Positions 1-10,000 of a stretch of DNA of 64,000 nucleotides are shown one piece after another. The translations under genes were made by a program, and so were the position numbers. Position 1 is the first letter of the stretch. Each line of letters opens with the position of its first letter. The notes under the pieces were generated by a model that saw only the letters and a program-made list of their open reading frames with translations, was not told where the DNA came from and did not search any database. Source of the DNA: Bacteroidales bacterium (lineage in GTDB: Bacteria; Bacteroidota; Bacteroidia; Bacteroidales; Bacteroidaceae); contig SUXS01000001.1 of the NCBI GenBank assembly GCA_015060865.1, positions 186,001 to 250,000 on the forward strand, read 5' to 3'.

Positions 1-807
1 TTTTAGCTTTTCTGTAATCAGGATGGCTTCGCGGGCCGCCTTCACGTCGTGCACGCGGAGGATGTGTGCCCCCTTCATCAACGCCACTGCGTGCAGAGCG
101 GTCGTCCCGTTGAGAGCTTCGGCGGGGTTGATATCGAGGTGCTTGTATATCATCGACTTGCGCGACACTCCCACCAGCAGCGGGCACTCCAGCAGATGCA
201 ACTCCTCGAGGTGTGCCATGAGGCGGTAGTTGTCGTCGAGTGTCTTGCCAAACCCGAAGCCGGGATCTACGATTACGTCGTTCACGCCCATGAGGTGCAG
301 GCGGCCGATGCGCTCGGCAAGGTCGTACATCAGTTCCGTCCAACGGCCCTTGTTGCAGGTGAGCACATAGGGCACTTGCAGGTCGGCCACGGTGGCAAAC
401 ATCCGCTCGTCGGCCTCGCCGCCCGACACGTCGTTGATCATCTGTACGCCAAACTCCCTCACGCAACGCTCGGCAATGGAGGCACGGAAGGTGTCGACCG
501 ACACGATGGCCTCGGGAGCCACCTTGCGTATGGCCGCGAGGGCCATGCCGAGACGGCGCATCTCCTCCTCCTCGCTCACGGGAGCAAGCCCGGGCTTGGT
601 AGAGCAGCCCCCCACATCAATTATCGATGCACCCTCGCGCAGCATCGTCAGGGCACGCTCGGCCACGGCATCGGCCGTATGCATCTGCGAGGCTTCGTAG
701 AACGACTCCGTGGTGGCATTCAGTATGCCCATCACGAGCGGCCGCTCCAGCGAGAGCAGCTGTCCGCCGACGTTCAGCGTATAGGGTATAGTGCGTAGCA
801 TATTCAT
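1..807 (-). CDS. folP: Dihydropteroate synthase, 3' end beyond window
   Basis: Condenses p-aminobenzoate with 6-hydroxymethyl-dihydropterin pyrophosphate to dihydropteroate in cytosolic folate synthesis. 269 codons are visible and the frame stays open to base 1, so only a short C-terminus is missing. Family motifs read on the minus strand: VMGILNATTESF near the N-terminus, IIDVGGCSTKPG, the SVDTFRA strand, INDVSGG, DPGFGFGKT, VGVSRKSM and the C-terminal RVHDVKA phosphate-binding segment. ATG at 807 gives MNMLRT; a second in-frame ATG at 801 is possible. The gene starts just downstream of a good Bacteroidetes promoter (817-848). No neighbouring folate gene is visible. Confidence 0.95.
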   Translation of the reverse strand, partial: MNMLRTIPYTLNVGGQLLSLERPLVMGILNATTESFYEASQMHTADAVAERALTMLREGASIIDVGGCSTKPGLAPVSEEEEMRRLGMALAAIRKVAPEAIVSVDTFRASIAERCVREFGVQMINDVSGGEADERMFATVADLQVPYVLTCNKGRWTELMYDLAERIGRLHLMGVNDVIVDPGFGFGKTLDDNYRLMAHLEELHLLECPLLVGVSRKSMIYKHLDINPAEALNGTTALHAVALMKGAHILRVHDVKAAREAILITEKLK

Positions 808-1197
808 ATCAATCTACAAAATTAGTGCAAGGCGAATGAAATGCCAAATTTCAACGAGTGAATGTTGTGGAAAAGTTTACTTTTTCTATAACTGAGCGAG
901 GCCAAAACTCAATAACATTGAATTATGAGCACGAAAACAAAGTACATTTTGAGGGTCACACAAGACACACACCTCAGTTTGTAATTTCTATGTAGCTATG
1001 CAAACTGGAGTTTATCTTTGTCCGAACTGGAGTTTGGAGCCTTTCAAATTAAATTATAACAGGCTCGACAATTTTTTATCGTTTCGTTGTAATTTTTTAA
1101 CCCTGTTGAATCTTGGCTGAGTTCGTTGAATGTGAAAACAACTTTCACTTACTCACTGGCACAAGATTTGTCAAGCCTGCGAAAAAGTTTGACAAAT
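808..1197. other. Gene-free spacer with degenerate intergenic element
   Basis: 390 bp without a credible gene. The part next to folP (817 to about 945) shares ordered words with the spacer at 13,038-13,170: the promoter with CAAAATTAGTG and AAGGCGA, then AAGTTTACTT, then CGAAAACAAAG. This suggests a dispersed promoter-bearing intergenic repeat. The remainder (950-1197) is AT-rich, with a short near-repeat (AACTGGAGTTT at about 1004 and 1026). I see no clear terminator for the M23 gene. Confidence 0.45.
817..848 (-). promoter_or_regulatory. Promoter of folP
   Basis: Read on the minus strand: -7 box TAATTTTG at 824-817 (TAnnTTTG) and TTTGG at 848-844 as the -33 element, spacer about 20 bp. Transcription would start about 10 bp upstream of the ATG region. 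Confidence 0.65.
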
Positions 1198-2934
1198 TCA
1201 TAGTTCATAGCGCTCCACTCTCACGTTGCCCCGCATATCGGTCACCTTGATTTCTACTTGGTGACGGCCGGGGCCGATGCCTTCGGCACGGAGGTCGCAG
1301 GTGAGGCGGGCATTCTTGCTGCTATACTTGAAGAGCACCCAGCGGCCATCTATCGTGCCGCGATAGTCGCGGATGCCGGTCTCGGCATCGGCAATGCGGC
1401 ACACTATCCTACCCTGCTTGCGCCACGAGGTGCTGCCTATGGGAGTAATCTTGGGTGCTATGGTATCGGCACATACGGTGTAGCTGCCCAGTTCGGTGAT
1501 ATTGGCGGTGATGCGGCCATACCGATAGGTGCCTCCGCAACAGGTGCGGCGCTTGCCATCGACACGGGCCACGTAGAGTTTGGAGCCATCTACAGACTCA
1601 CTCTTGTGGGTAGGCAATGTGATCTCGGCAGCACGGCGCAAGGGGATGCGTGTGGTAGTGAGCTGGTAGATAGGGGCCTGTTCATTCTCGGAGGGCAACA
1701 CGTGGTAGTCGAGCTCCACATCATCGAACAGCGTGCCTTGCGGCATCCATAGCTCGAAGCCCTGGGCATAGAAGCGGCTGTCGCGCGAGGCATCCATGAG
1801 GTAATAGTAGCTGGGCACACGACAAGGTATTTCCATGCGCTTGCCACGCACCACGAAGCGATAGACGGAGCGGTTGCCATAGAGGTCCTCGAGCTCGTAG
1901 CGGAAGTGGTAGTCGCGCTCCTCATCAATGGTGACCCATCCGCGCTGTTCATCGGCACGGAGCATACGCAGTTCGTTGTTCTCGGCTATGGAGGCACGCA
2001 TATACCAACGGCCTGTGGTGCGCTGCTCGGCATAGTCGGTCCATGAGTTGATGAGGCGGTTCTCATCAAAGGAGAAGCGGTCTACATCGCTGCTGCTCAC
2101 CAAGCGGTCGTCCACATAGAGGCGCACGTAGCGTACCCCATAGCTATTGTGGGTGCCATTCATATAGTCGTTGGCCGAGATGGCGGCGGAGATGCGGCCC
2201 CAAGCCTCCATACAATTGACAATCGGCAATTGACAATTGACAATTATTTTTCCATCGACTTCGGCAACTCCCTTCATAGGCTTATTGAGTGCTACTTTAC
2301 CTCTGTACTCATCTCCATATATCATGATGCGGGTAGCGCGCGGGGCGATATTGTCTACAATCTTGTCCTTATAGAAGGGGAGTGGGTCGATGGGTTCATT
2401 GGTAGCGGTCTTGCGAATCTCCATGTGTAGATGGGGACCGAAGGAGTAGCCCGTGTTGCCGGCGTATGCCACCACCTCGCCTTGGCGGAAGCGAAACTCA
2501 TCGGGCCCAAACTCCAGCGTCACGGCAAAGGTCTGCTCGGCGTATTGTTTCTTACGAACCAGCCCGGCAATCTCGGGCAGGAAGCGGTCGAGATGGCCAT
2601 GCACGGAGGTATAGCCATTGTCGTGAGTGAGATACAGCGCATTGCCATAGCCACCGGGAGTGACCGTCACCTTGGAGATGTAGCCATCGGCAATGGCAAG
2701 CAGCGGCTTGCCCACCACGCCCTGGGTCTTGAAGTCGAGTCCTCCGTGGAAGTGGTTGGAGCGGAGCTCTCCGAAGTTACCACTCAGATAGAGCGGGAAG
2801 TCGAACGGTGCGCCGAAGCGTGGCTCGGGAGTCTGCGCAGCCAAGGGGAGCCATCCTGCCAGCATGGCAAGTACAAGAGGTCTGCCCAACCATCTGGTAA
2901 TAGTTGCACCCCATATATATACATCATAGTTCAT
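1198..2934 (-). CDS. Secreted M23 (LytM-type) metallopeptidase
   Basis: Predicted exported peptidoglycan endopeptidase of about 578 aa. A hydrophobic signal segment ends near LPLAAQ, followed directly by the M23 domain (about residues 45-190). Zinc and catalytic motifs are complete: NHFHGGLDF (HxxxD), VHGHLD, and GPHLHMEIR (HxH). The remaining ~390 residues look like beta-rich extracellular modules with no assigned name. An upstream in-frame ATG exists at 2967, but a -7-like box (TATCTTTG, 2948-2941) lies between the two; 2934 also gives a better signal peptide. The gene lies 40-70 bp after the sensor gene on the same strand, so cotranscription is possible. Oddity: residues spelling IVNCQLPIVNC come from a heptamer repeat inserted in frame (2216-2250). 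Confidence 0.88.
   Translation of the reverse strand: MNYDVYIWGATITRWLGRPLVLAMLAGWLPLAAQTPEPRFGAPFDFPLYLSGNFGELRSNHFHGGLDFKTQGVVGKPLLAIADGYISKVTVTPGGYGNALYLTHDNGYTSVHGHLDRFLPEIAGLVRKKQYAEQTFAVTLEFGPDEFRFRQGEVVAYAGNTGYSFGPHLHMEIRKTATNEPIDPLPFYKDKIVDNIAPRATRIMIYGDEYRGKVALNKPMKGVAEVDGKIIVNCQLPIVNCMEAWGRISAAISANDYMNGTHNSYGVRYVRLYVDDRLVSSSDVDRFSFDENRLINSWTDYAEQRTTGRWYMRASIAENNELRMLRADEQRGWVTIDEERDYHFRYELEDLYGNRSVYRFVVRGKRMEIPCRVPSYYYLMDASRDSRFYAQGFELWMPQGTLFDDVELDYHVLPSENEQAPIYQLTTTRIPLRRAAEITLPTHKSESVDGSKLYVARVDGKRRTCCGGTYRYGRITANITELGSYTVCADTIAPKITPIGSTSWRKQGRIVCRIADAETGIRDYRGTIDGRWVLFKYSSKNARLTCDLRAEGIGPGRHQVEIKVTDMRGNVRVERYEL
2216..2250. repeat. Heptamer repeat inside M23 coding sequence
   Basis: Units TTGACAA, TCGGCAA, TTGACAA, TTGACAA, TTATTTT run in perfect 7-bp phase. 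The same type of repeat fills non-coding spacers elsewhere in the window. Here it is read through in frame and encodes a Val-Asn-Cys/Leu-Pro stretch in an apparent inter-domain loop. Confidence 0.75.
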
Positions 2935-3007
2935 AGGATACAAAGATACAACTTTTCTGAAATTCATCCGACATTTCTACTTGCAAATATCGTAACCCTA
3001 TATGCCT

Positions 3008-6000
3008 TCACTCTCCTGACGGCACAGCTACACGGGGAAGGGTAAACCATACGGCATAGCCACCTGGTATGGGTTCTGCTTTGATACGGCAGCCGATATG
3101 ATTAAACTGACTATCGTGCTCACGAATAATCTGACGACAGATGACATACGCTGCTCCTTGCAACACACCTCCCTGGGCATTGCTCATGTGCGAAGGCGAG
3201 AAGAGGATTGGCAGCACCTCGGGGGAAAGGTCGCACGAAGCATTGAAGAGCGTGAAACGCACAAACTCGTCATCGGCAGCACATCTAAGGGAGAGAGGAG
3301 CAGAAGGCGACAAGGCCAAGGCGACATCGATAAGCTGTTCGAGCAGGAATCCTGCCAAATCGGCATCACACCAAACCCGTTCGCGGCAACCCTCTACGGC
3401 AAGCGTGGGGGCGTCATGGGAGGAGCGGCGCACCAACTTGGCATAGTACGAAGCCGCACGACGGGCCAGCACCTCGGTCTCCACATCGGAGCGCCGGAAG
3501 GTGACCTCATCCAGTTGCCGCGAAGCACAGTTGGCCAACGTAGTGAAGACTACCTTATAATAATCTACCAACTCTTTCATCTGCTTCCGCTTGTCGTACC
3601 CATCAAGATGCTCTACCAGCTGTTTGATTCGGTTGGGATAGTATACCGTCTCGTGCTTGATTGTGGAAAGACAGTTGTCGAGCACCATATTCTGCACATG
3701 AAGGCGGTTTCCCTCATGGCGTGCACGGCGCTCCTCATCCTCCACCGACTCGATATCGCGATATACATGCTCAACACGCCCCATGAAGGTGTAGACAAGT
3801 ACGGCCACATAGCCAAGCACAAGCAGCACGCAGATGAGTACAGCCAAGGAGATATTGCTATTGTACCGCTGCATGCGATCACAGTAGTCGATGAGTGAGC
3901 GGTCTTCACTAATGACCTTGTATAGATCGTTGTAGATGCGGTTATTGTAGCGGTAATGTCCCCAACGTTGCAGGGCGAGGTTGGCCACAGCCATTTCGTT
4001 GCGCACATCAAGTATGGTATGGTAATCAGTGGCAAAGTCGCTGAACCACCAACGAAGTTCCACATCGCGCTCTTCCCCTCGCGTAGCGGTGAGCGGGGCT
4101 ATATATTCGGCTGCATGCTGACGATGGTGGGCATTAAGATAGGAGAGAGCCGAGTCAGCAAAGGAGAGAGCCGCTTCGTAACGGCCATCAATGTTGGCAT
4201 AATACACACTATCGGCATAAGCCGATGCCTGCATTAGCAGAGGCGAATAGGAGGCCATCACCTTACCTTCCCTATGCAGGAGAGAGTCCTGTCCGATATG
4301 GCAGGAGTCTTTCTCACTGGAGGGGACAGGCAACATATCCAGAGGGAGCACCATCAAGCATAGCAACGTCATCAAGCGCCGTACCCCTTTGGGCAGACGG
4401 AACCAGAAGCGACTACCCTCGCCTACCCTACTGTCAATTCCCATACGGCATACCTCAAAGAGCGGATCAGTCTTGCGATACTTTTCAATGATACCCTTGC
4501 AATTGAGAAGGCCAAAGCCGCCACCTTTATTCTTGCGTTGCCCAGGCGGCAACTCATGACCGATAGAGGCCGCATTATACACCTTCTCATTCAGGATACA
4601 GGAGATGTCTGCCGCCGACATTCCCACCCCTGTATCGGCCACCGACAACTCTACATATTCATCCCCTACCTCCGCCGTAATACTTACCCGTCCGCCTTCG
4701 GGAGTAAATTTGCGTGCATTGTCGGCCAATGTATTCAGCATAAAGAAGGTCAGTGCCTTATCTGCTTTGACTACAGCATCGGAATGCCGCACCTCCAGCG
4801 TGAGTCCCTTCAAGGCAAAAGAGGCGTTGCCACGAGCAATCATGTCAAACACCTCGGCCAAGGGAAACGACTCTATATGGAGTCCCACCACCCCCTGCGT
4901 GGTCTTGATCCACTGCGCCAACACCTCGTTGAGATGATTAATTTCTCCAGCCAACTCATCTATATACTCCAATTTACGTGCCCTCAGTTCCTCATCGCGC
5001 CACACCTCATCAAGTTGCAGGCGGTCCACTTCATGAGCCATACGATCTATATAAGGCATCATCCCCGTCACCATAGAGAGGGTAGCTTTACGCACCACGT
5101 TTCCCCGTTTACCCACCTCGATATGGCGTTGCTGCAAGCAGACACGCTTTTCGGTTTCCTCCAGCAAGTCGCGCAACTGCTGTTCGTATCCTTTTCCCTT
5201 CGTACGCCTATGTTTTGAGAGCACTACGATGAGTACACCCAGCAAGGCAGCGCCACCAAGTATGGCACATAGCAATACCGTTATCATTCGTTGCTGACGC
5301 TTCAGCGAGAGGTAACGACTCTCCAGTTCCTTATCCTGACGGGTCATCTCCAACAAGTCGAGATAAATATTCCGGTTGTAGTCTGAGGCCACCTTATCAC
5401 CCCATCCGGCAAAAGCCAGGCTCGCCTCCTCGCGTAAGCGGCACAATACATCGGGGACAGTACGCCCCTCGGCCGATGCCAACCAACCGAGTTCCACGGG
5501 CTGTTCGTCCGTAGTCGCATACAACGTCAGGTGTGCCACGCTATCGGCAGAGAGATAGTGTGTCGAGTATATCCAAGCCAAATCATCAAGTGTCCGCTGC
5601 AAGGTATCGAGAGCAGCCTGATAGTGTCCTCTACTATTGTGCAACGAAGCCATCTGCACCATTGCATTCATCATCCCATAGCGGTCGCCATAGCTATCCA
5701 GATGGCACATGGCATCAGCCACGAGAGCCATGCTCAACCCCTCGGCAGAGCATACTGCCGAATCACCCAGCTGAGCAAACGAGTTTGGACGCTGAAACGC
5801 AATATAGGCCACGCGTGACGAGTCGGCCAGCAGTTCTGACAGACCCGACAGAGCCAGTCCCGTAAAATAGCTATATCCTCCTGCCTGACTTACACGCAGG
5901 CACTGACTGTTGAGGTATGTGTACCGACGCAGCAAACGTTGCTCATAGGTATCACCCTCCACATCAAGCCCTATTCCCTTCAAGTAGACATACATGAGCC

Positions 6001-6598
6001 ATTGCGCCGAGTCGGCATGCAAAGCATCATCATCCACCACATACCTCATTTCGGCATGTGCTTCGGGACGCTGCCCCACCCTATGATGGTGCAATGCCAT
6101 CACCATATGCATGTCATTTACCGTAGCGTTCAGCCGGGTCCGTTCGGCAGCTGAGAGTGTCGACACCTCCTCATTGATATGCCGCAAGCGTTCAGCTGCC
6201 CTTACCCTGCAATCGTAGAAGGCAAGATTATCGGCCGTGCGAAGATATACGTTCATCCGCCCCACGTCGGCCACCAGGCGCTCCAACTCACAACCTGCCC
6301 TACCGTCCACCTCATCGTACCAGTGCAGAGCCGCCTCATAGTTCATCTGCATACAAGCCACAAAGCCCAGCGTGTTGCACGCCATAGCAAGCCCGTGCGT
6401 ATAGCGCCCAGCAGCCTCATGAGCCATGGAAGCATAATAGTATGTCGAGTCTAAATTACGATAGCGCCACGCATAAGCCTTGCGGTTGAGCACATCCGCC
6501 GGATGTGTGCCCACCCCATGCGTGTCATGACTCCTGCAGCCCACCAGCCACACCATGCACAAGAGGATTATCAAGATATGTCCGAAACGCTTTTTCAT
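3008..6598 (-). CDS. Double-module sensor kinase-like protein (DUF5112/DUF5113 type)
   Basis: A 1196-aa membrane-anchored signalling protein. The start at 6598 (MKKRFGHIL) gives a lipoprotein-like signal with lipobox VGC; an upstream in-frame ATG at 6637 lies at or above the promoter. Module 1: TPR-like helical sensor, one TM (MITVLLCAILGGAALL region), DHp-like coiled coil, and an intact HATPase with N-box NTLADNARKF, G1 ADTGVGMS and G2 GGGFGLLNCKG. Module 2 repeats the plan: hydrophobic segment, TPR-like repeats, TM near ISLAVLICVLLV, an H-box-like STIKHETVYYP, then a degenerate ATPase lacking clear G boxes. Organisation matches my memory of the Bacteroidetes DUF5112/DUF5113 proteins. No receiver or response regulator adjoins it. 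Stimulus and partner are unknown. Confidence 0.8.
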   Translation of the reverse strand: MKKRFGHILIILLCMVWLVGCRSHDTHGVGTHPADVLNRKAYAWRYRNLDSTYYYASMAHEAAGRYTHGLAMACNTLGFVACMQMNYEAALHWYDEVDGRAGCELERLVADVGRMNVYLRTADNLAFYDCRVRAAERLRHINEEVSTLSAAERTRLNATVNDMHMVMALHHHRVGQRPEAHAEMRYVVDDDALHADSAQWLMYVYLKGIGLDVEGDTYEQRLLRRYTYLNSQCLRVSQAGGYSYFTGLALSGLSELLADSSRVAYIAFQRPNSFAQLGDSAVCSAEGLSMALVADAMCHLDSYGDRYGMMNAMVQMASLHNSRGHYQAALDTLQRTLDDLAWIYSTHYLSADSVAHLTLYATTDEQPVELGWLASAEGRTVPDVLCRLREEASLAFAGWGDKVASDYNRNIYLDLLEMTRQDKELESRYLSLKRQQRMITVLLCAILGGAALLGVLIVVLSKHRRTKGKGYEQQLRDLLEETEKRVCLQQRHIEVGKRGNVVRKATLSMVTGMMPYIDRMAHEVDRLQLDEVWRDEELRARKLEYIDELAGEINHLNEVLAQWIKTTQGVVGLHIESFPLAEVFDMIARGNASFALKGLTLEVRHSDAVVKADKALTFFMLNTLADNARKFTPEGGRVSITAEVGDEYVELSVADTGVGMSAADISCILNEKVYNAASIGHELPPGQRKNKGGGFGLLNCKGIIEKYRKTDPLFEVCRMGIDSRVGEGSRFWFRLPKGVRRLMTLLCLMVLPLDMLPVPSSEKDSCHIGQDSLLHREGKVMASYSPLLMQASAYADSVYYANIDGRYEAALSFADSALSYLNAHHRQHAAEYIAPLTATRGEERDVELRWWFSDFATDYHTILDVRNEMAVANLALQRWGHYRYNNRIYNDLYKVISEDRSLIDYCDRMQRYNSNISLAVLICVLLVLGYVAVLVYTFMGRVEHVYRDIESVEDEERRARHEGNRLHVQNMVLDNCLSTIKHETVYYPNRIKQLVEHLDGYDKRKQMKELVDYYKVVFTTLANCASRQLDEVTFRRSDVETEVLARRAASYYAKLVRRSSHDAPTLAVEGCRERVWCDADLAGFLLEQLIDVALALSPSAPLSLRCAADDEFVRFTLFNASCDLSPEVLPILFSPSHMSNAQGGVLQGAAYVICRQIIREHDSQFNHIGCRIKAEPIPGGYAVWFTLPRVAVPSGE

Positions 6599-6607
6599 TG
6601 TATTTGA

Positions 6608-6638
6608 CAAAAGTACAATAAGCCGAGCGGAGAACAAA
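6608..6638 (-). promoter_or_regulatory. Promoter of the double sensor gene
   Basis: Minus-strand -7 box TACTTTTG at 6615-6608 and TTTTG near 6639-6635 as -33, spacer about 19 bp. It lies immediately upstream of the ATG at 6598, implying a very short leader. Confidence 0.6.
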
Positions 6639-6775
6639 ACATTTTTGAATTAATTTTATCCCCAAGCACAGTATACTGGATTGTTTTATTGTTTTAAGGG
6701 TCAGTTGGGAAGGGAGAGGTTTCTTTCCTAACTCCCGGCCCGCTCTGCCCACATTATGCGAAGCCACAGGTTTCA

Positions 6776-6821
6776 GTTAACGATTGTATAATCCAAACAA
6801 TATCTGTATTGTTAACGATTG
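6776..6821. repeat. Direct repeat GTTAACGATTG, 35 bp apart
   Basis: Exact 11-bp copies at 6776-6786 and 6811-6821 in the 426-bp divergent spacer (6599-7024). The spacing is close to three helical turns, and both lie upstream of the GH promoter at 6933-6962. A regulator site is conceivable. Nothing else is recognised in this spacer beyond the two promoters. Confidence 0.4.
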
Positions 6822-6932
6822 CTCAAAGAATTTGTGTGGAATTCTTGTAGAGAAACGCTTTGCAGGCAAGGAGGATAGGCGCGCTTTATGGCAATATAGG
6901 TATTGTGCTTTGAAAATACTGGTGAAGAGTTG

Positions 6933-6962
6933 TTGACAATCCGTGAAAAAACCTTATATTTG
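6933..6962 (+). promoter_or_regulatory. Promoter of the 7.0-kb glycosidase gene
   Basis: TTG at 6933-6935 and TATATTTG at 6955-6962, 19 bp apart: a near-ideal Bacteroidetes promoter. The leader to the ATG at 7025 is about 55 nt. Confidence 0.75.
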
Positions 6963-7024
6963 CATGCTCTTAGCTGATGCTCCGAGCTGGACTAAAAGAA
7001 AGAATATGAACCACTGATAAAAAC

Positions 7025-10000
7025 ATGATTGCGATGAAGACACACAAGCTATTGAAACACACACTTCCCTTACTCCTGTTGTTGTTGTCGCCCATGGCAT
7101 GGGCCGATAAGGTGCAGCCCTCTGCCACGATGCCCGACGGCGGCAAGCCCGAGCACGTGTACACGATGATGAATGGCAACAACGTGTACGCCAACGCACT
7201 CACCGCACCCACGCAGACGGCCGAGAACTATGGCCTCTTTGCCTTCTACGAGGCCGAGGCAGATGGGGCGTACTACATCTACAGCCATACGGCCAAGAAG
7301 TGGCTCACCTATACCAAGGCGGCCAGCTACAGCAACGGCAAGGATTTCGTGAAATTCTCTGACACGAAGGTCGAGGGCGCCTACTTCAAGGTGACCAACT
7401 ATGCGGCCGACAACTACGAGCTGCAGCCCTACACCACATCGGGCACCAACGACAAGTACCTCAACTGGTACCAGGGCGTGGGCGGTAACCCCTACGACGG
7501 ACCCAACACGCTGGGCCTGTGGCAAGATGCCGGAGCGGCCGACGGAGGTAGCCGCTACACCTTCACCGAGGTGGTCATCGCCGAGCGCACCTACACCATC
7601 AGCATCCCCGACGGGCGCACCATCAAGATTGGCAACACCACCTACAAGGATGGCGACACCTACACCACGGAGGGTGGCGTAGACAAGGCCGACATCACCG
7701 TGGTGGCTCCCGAGGGGCAGTTTGCCGCCGTGGCTATCGACGACGTGAAGCAGACCATCAACGTATACTTCGCCACCCTGCCCACACAACCGGCTACCGT
7801 GGCCTACACCCAAGCGGTGGTATACCCCGCCCAGCAGGAAGCCGTAGGCGCAGCCAAGAGCGAGGAGAACGGAGGCGTATACACACTGAGCAACAACGTG
7901 TTGGCAGCCTCATACATGCGCCTGGGCGATGCCGTCTACTTTGCCGGCTCTGATGCCATGGACCTCGTGGCCGGTACCGAGCTCTTCACCGTAGCCTTTG
8001 GCTCGGGCGACAATGTGCCTGCATCGGCCATGACACTCAAGAGCCTCGAGCTTGTGGACCTCACGGGCAACGACAAGGCCATCGGCGGGGCCGAGCACTA
8101 TGACGGCAAGGCGCTCGTGGCCAACTACGAGTACACCTATAATGAGAGCAAGATCGGGATCGTATGGCGTGCCGTATTGCGCGACGGCTCGCACTACCTG
8201 CGCACCGAGATGGAGCTCAAGGGCGTGGACGATGTGGACATGTACAACATCATCCCCATGATCTACAATGTGGACACCAAGAAGGCCGGCTCTACCCCTG
8301 CCGTGGTGGGCAACACCCGCGGAGCCGTGCTCATGAGCAACAAGATATTTGCCGGGCTCGAGACCCCTACAGCCTACAACACCGTGGGCGGAGCCACCGG
8401 CGAGGAGGACAACTGGAACCTCACCACCACCATGCCCGACGTGGCCCTCACGGCCAGCTCATGGGTGCCGATGGAGGAGGGCGACAAGGCCATCGCACGC
8501 CTCACCGAGGTGACCGGTGCTGGCTATCAGAACCTCTTGGCCTACAGGCAGACAGGCGTTGAGTTGAAGGAGGGTCAGAAGGTGGAGGTCAAGGTGCAGT
8601 ACAAGAGCGGTAGCCACCGCCTCAACTTCGGTGGGGCCGACCTGCTTGCTGCCAATGGCGACATTGCCGCCAACGACTACCATAGCGGCTACTCGGGCAG
8701 TCAGCACGAGAAGAACGTGTTTACCTTCATCGCCCCCAACGACGGCACCTTCACCATCCGTGTCATCGTGGAGAACAAGACCGAGAGCATCGATGCCGCC
8801 AGCACCCTCAGCACGAAGATATATACCGCCAAGGAGGGCGTGGTGATCAATACCGACGTCGTAGGCATACAGGGCCGCTGGAGCCGCAACACCACCCTCG
8901 CCAAGGACGAGACGTGGAAGGTGGCCTCCGTGGTGGGACTCATCGCACAGGACGGCACCGAGGCCGACACCGATATACACAAGACACAGAAGCGTCGCTC
9001 GTTCCTCGCCTACTCGGAGCGCGAGCGTGCCGTGCCCTGGCGTGCCATGCCCATGTACCTCACCTGGTATGAGCTGCAGATCAACCGCAACAATGCAGCC
9101 CCTGGCCGCGAGCATCTCGACAACACGAAGGTGGACGATGTGCTCGACGTGATGGCTCACTGGAAGAGCGACTTCTATGACCGCTATGGTGTAGCGCCCA
9201 AGATATTCATCATCGACGACGGATGGGACAAGTATGGCGAGTGGACCTTCCACGAGAGCTTCCCCAACGAGATGCGCGATATGTCCAAGGTAGCCAAGGA
9301 GATGGGCGCAGGCATAGGCGCTTGGCTCGGCCCGGTAGGCGGCTATGGTGCCAGCGGTAACCATCGCCGCTCTTATTGGAGCGACAAGGGTGGCATGCAG
9401 CTCTCCAATCCCCGTTACTACAAGGCGTTCAAGGATGCCGCATTCAACCTCGTATGCAATCAGGATGGCACAGAGGGTTATCAGCAGGGCAACGACAACT
9501 ACGTCTTCTTCAAGTTTGACGGTATCTCCGGGCAGTTCTCATCCGTAGGCCCCGATGCCGGTGACACCGGCAACGAGAATGCCGAGGGCATCATCCGCCT
9601 CGAGCAGTATGTGCGCGAGGAGTTGCGCGAAGACATCTTCTTCAACACCTCCGTGGGCACCTGGGCATCGCCCTTCTGGTATCAGATTACCGATGCCACA
9701 TGGCGTCAGGAGAACGACCACGACCGCACGGGCAACAACACCATCAAGCGCGAGAACTGGATTACCTACCGCGACCGACTGGTATATCAGAACTACGTGA
9801 AGAATTCGCCCATCTGTCCTATCAATACCTTGATGACTCACGGATTCATCCTCACCAAGTACGGTCCTCCCGCAAGCGACGAACGCGACTACCTCCCCGT
9901 ACGTAACGAGCTCCGTGCTGCCTTCCTCTGCGGCTCGGGCATGGTAGAGCTCTACAACGACTACGACCTGATGGGCAGCATCAACGGCGGTGCCCTCTGG

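Noticed and set aside
49..798. Long plus-strand open frame opposite folP
   Set aside because: The minus strand encodes all dihydropteroate synthase motifs; the plus-strand translation has no recognisable domain and reflects codon bias.
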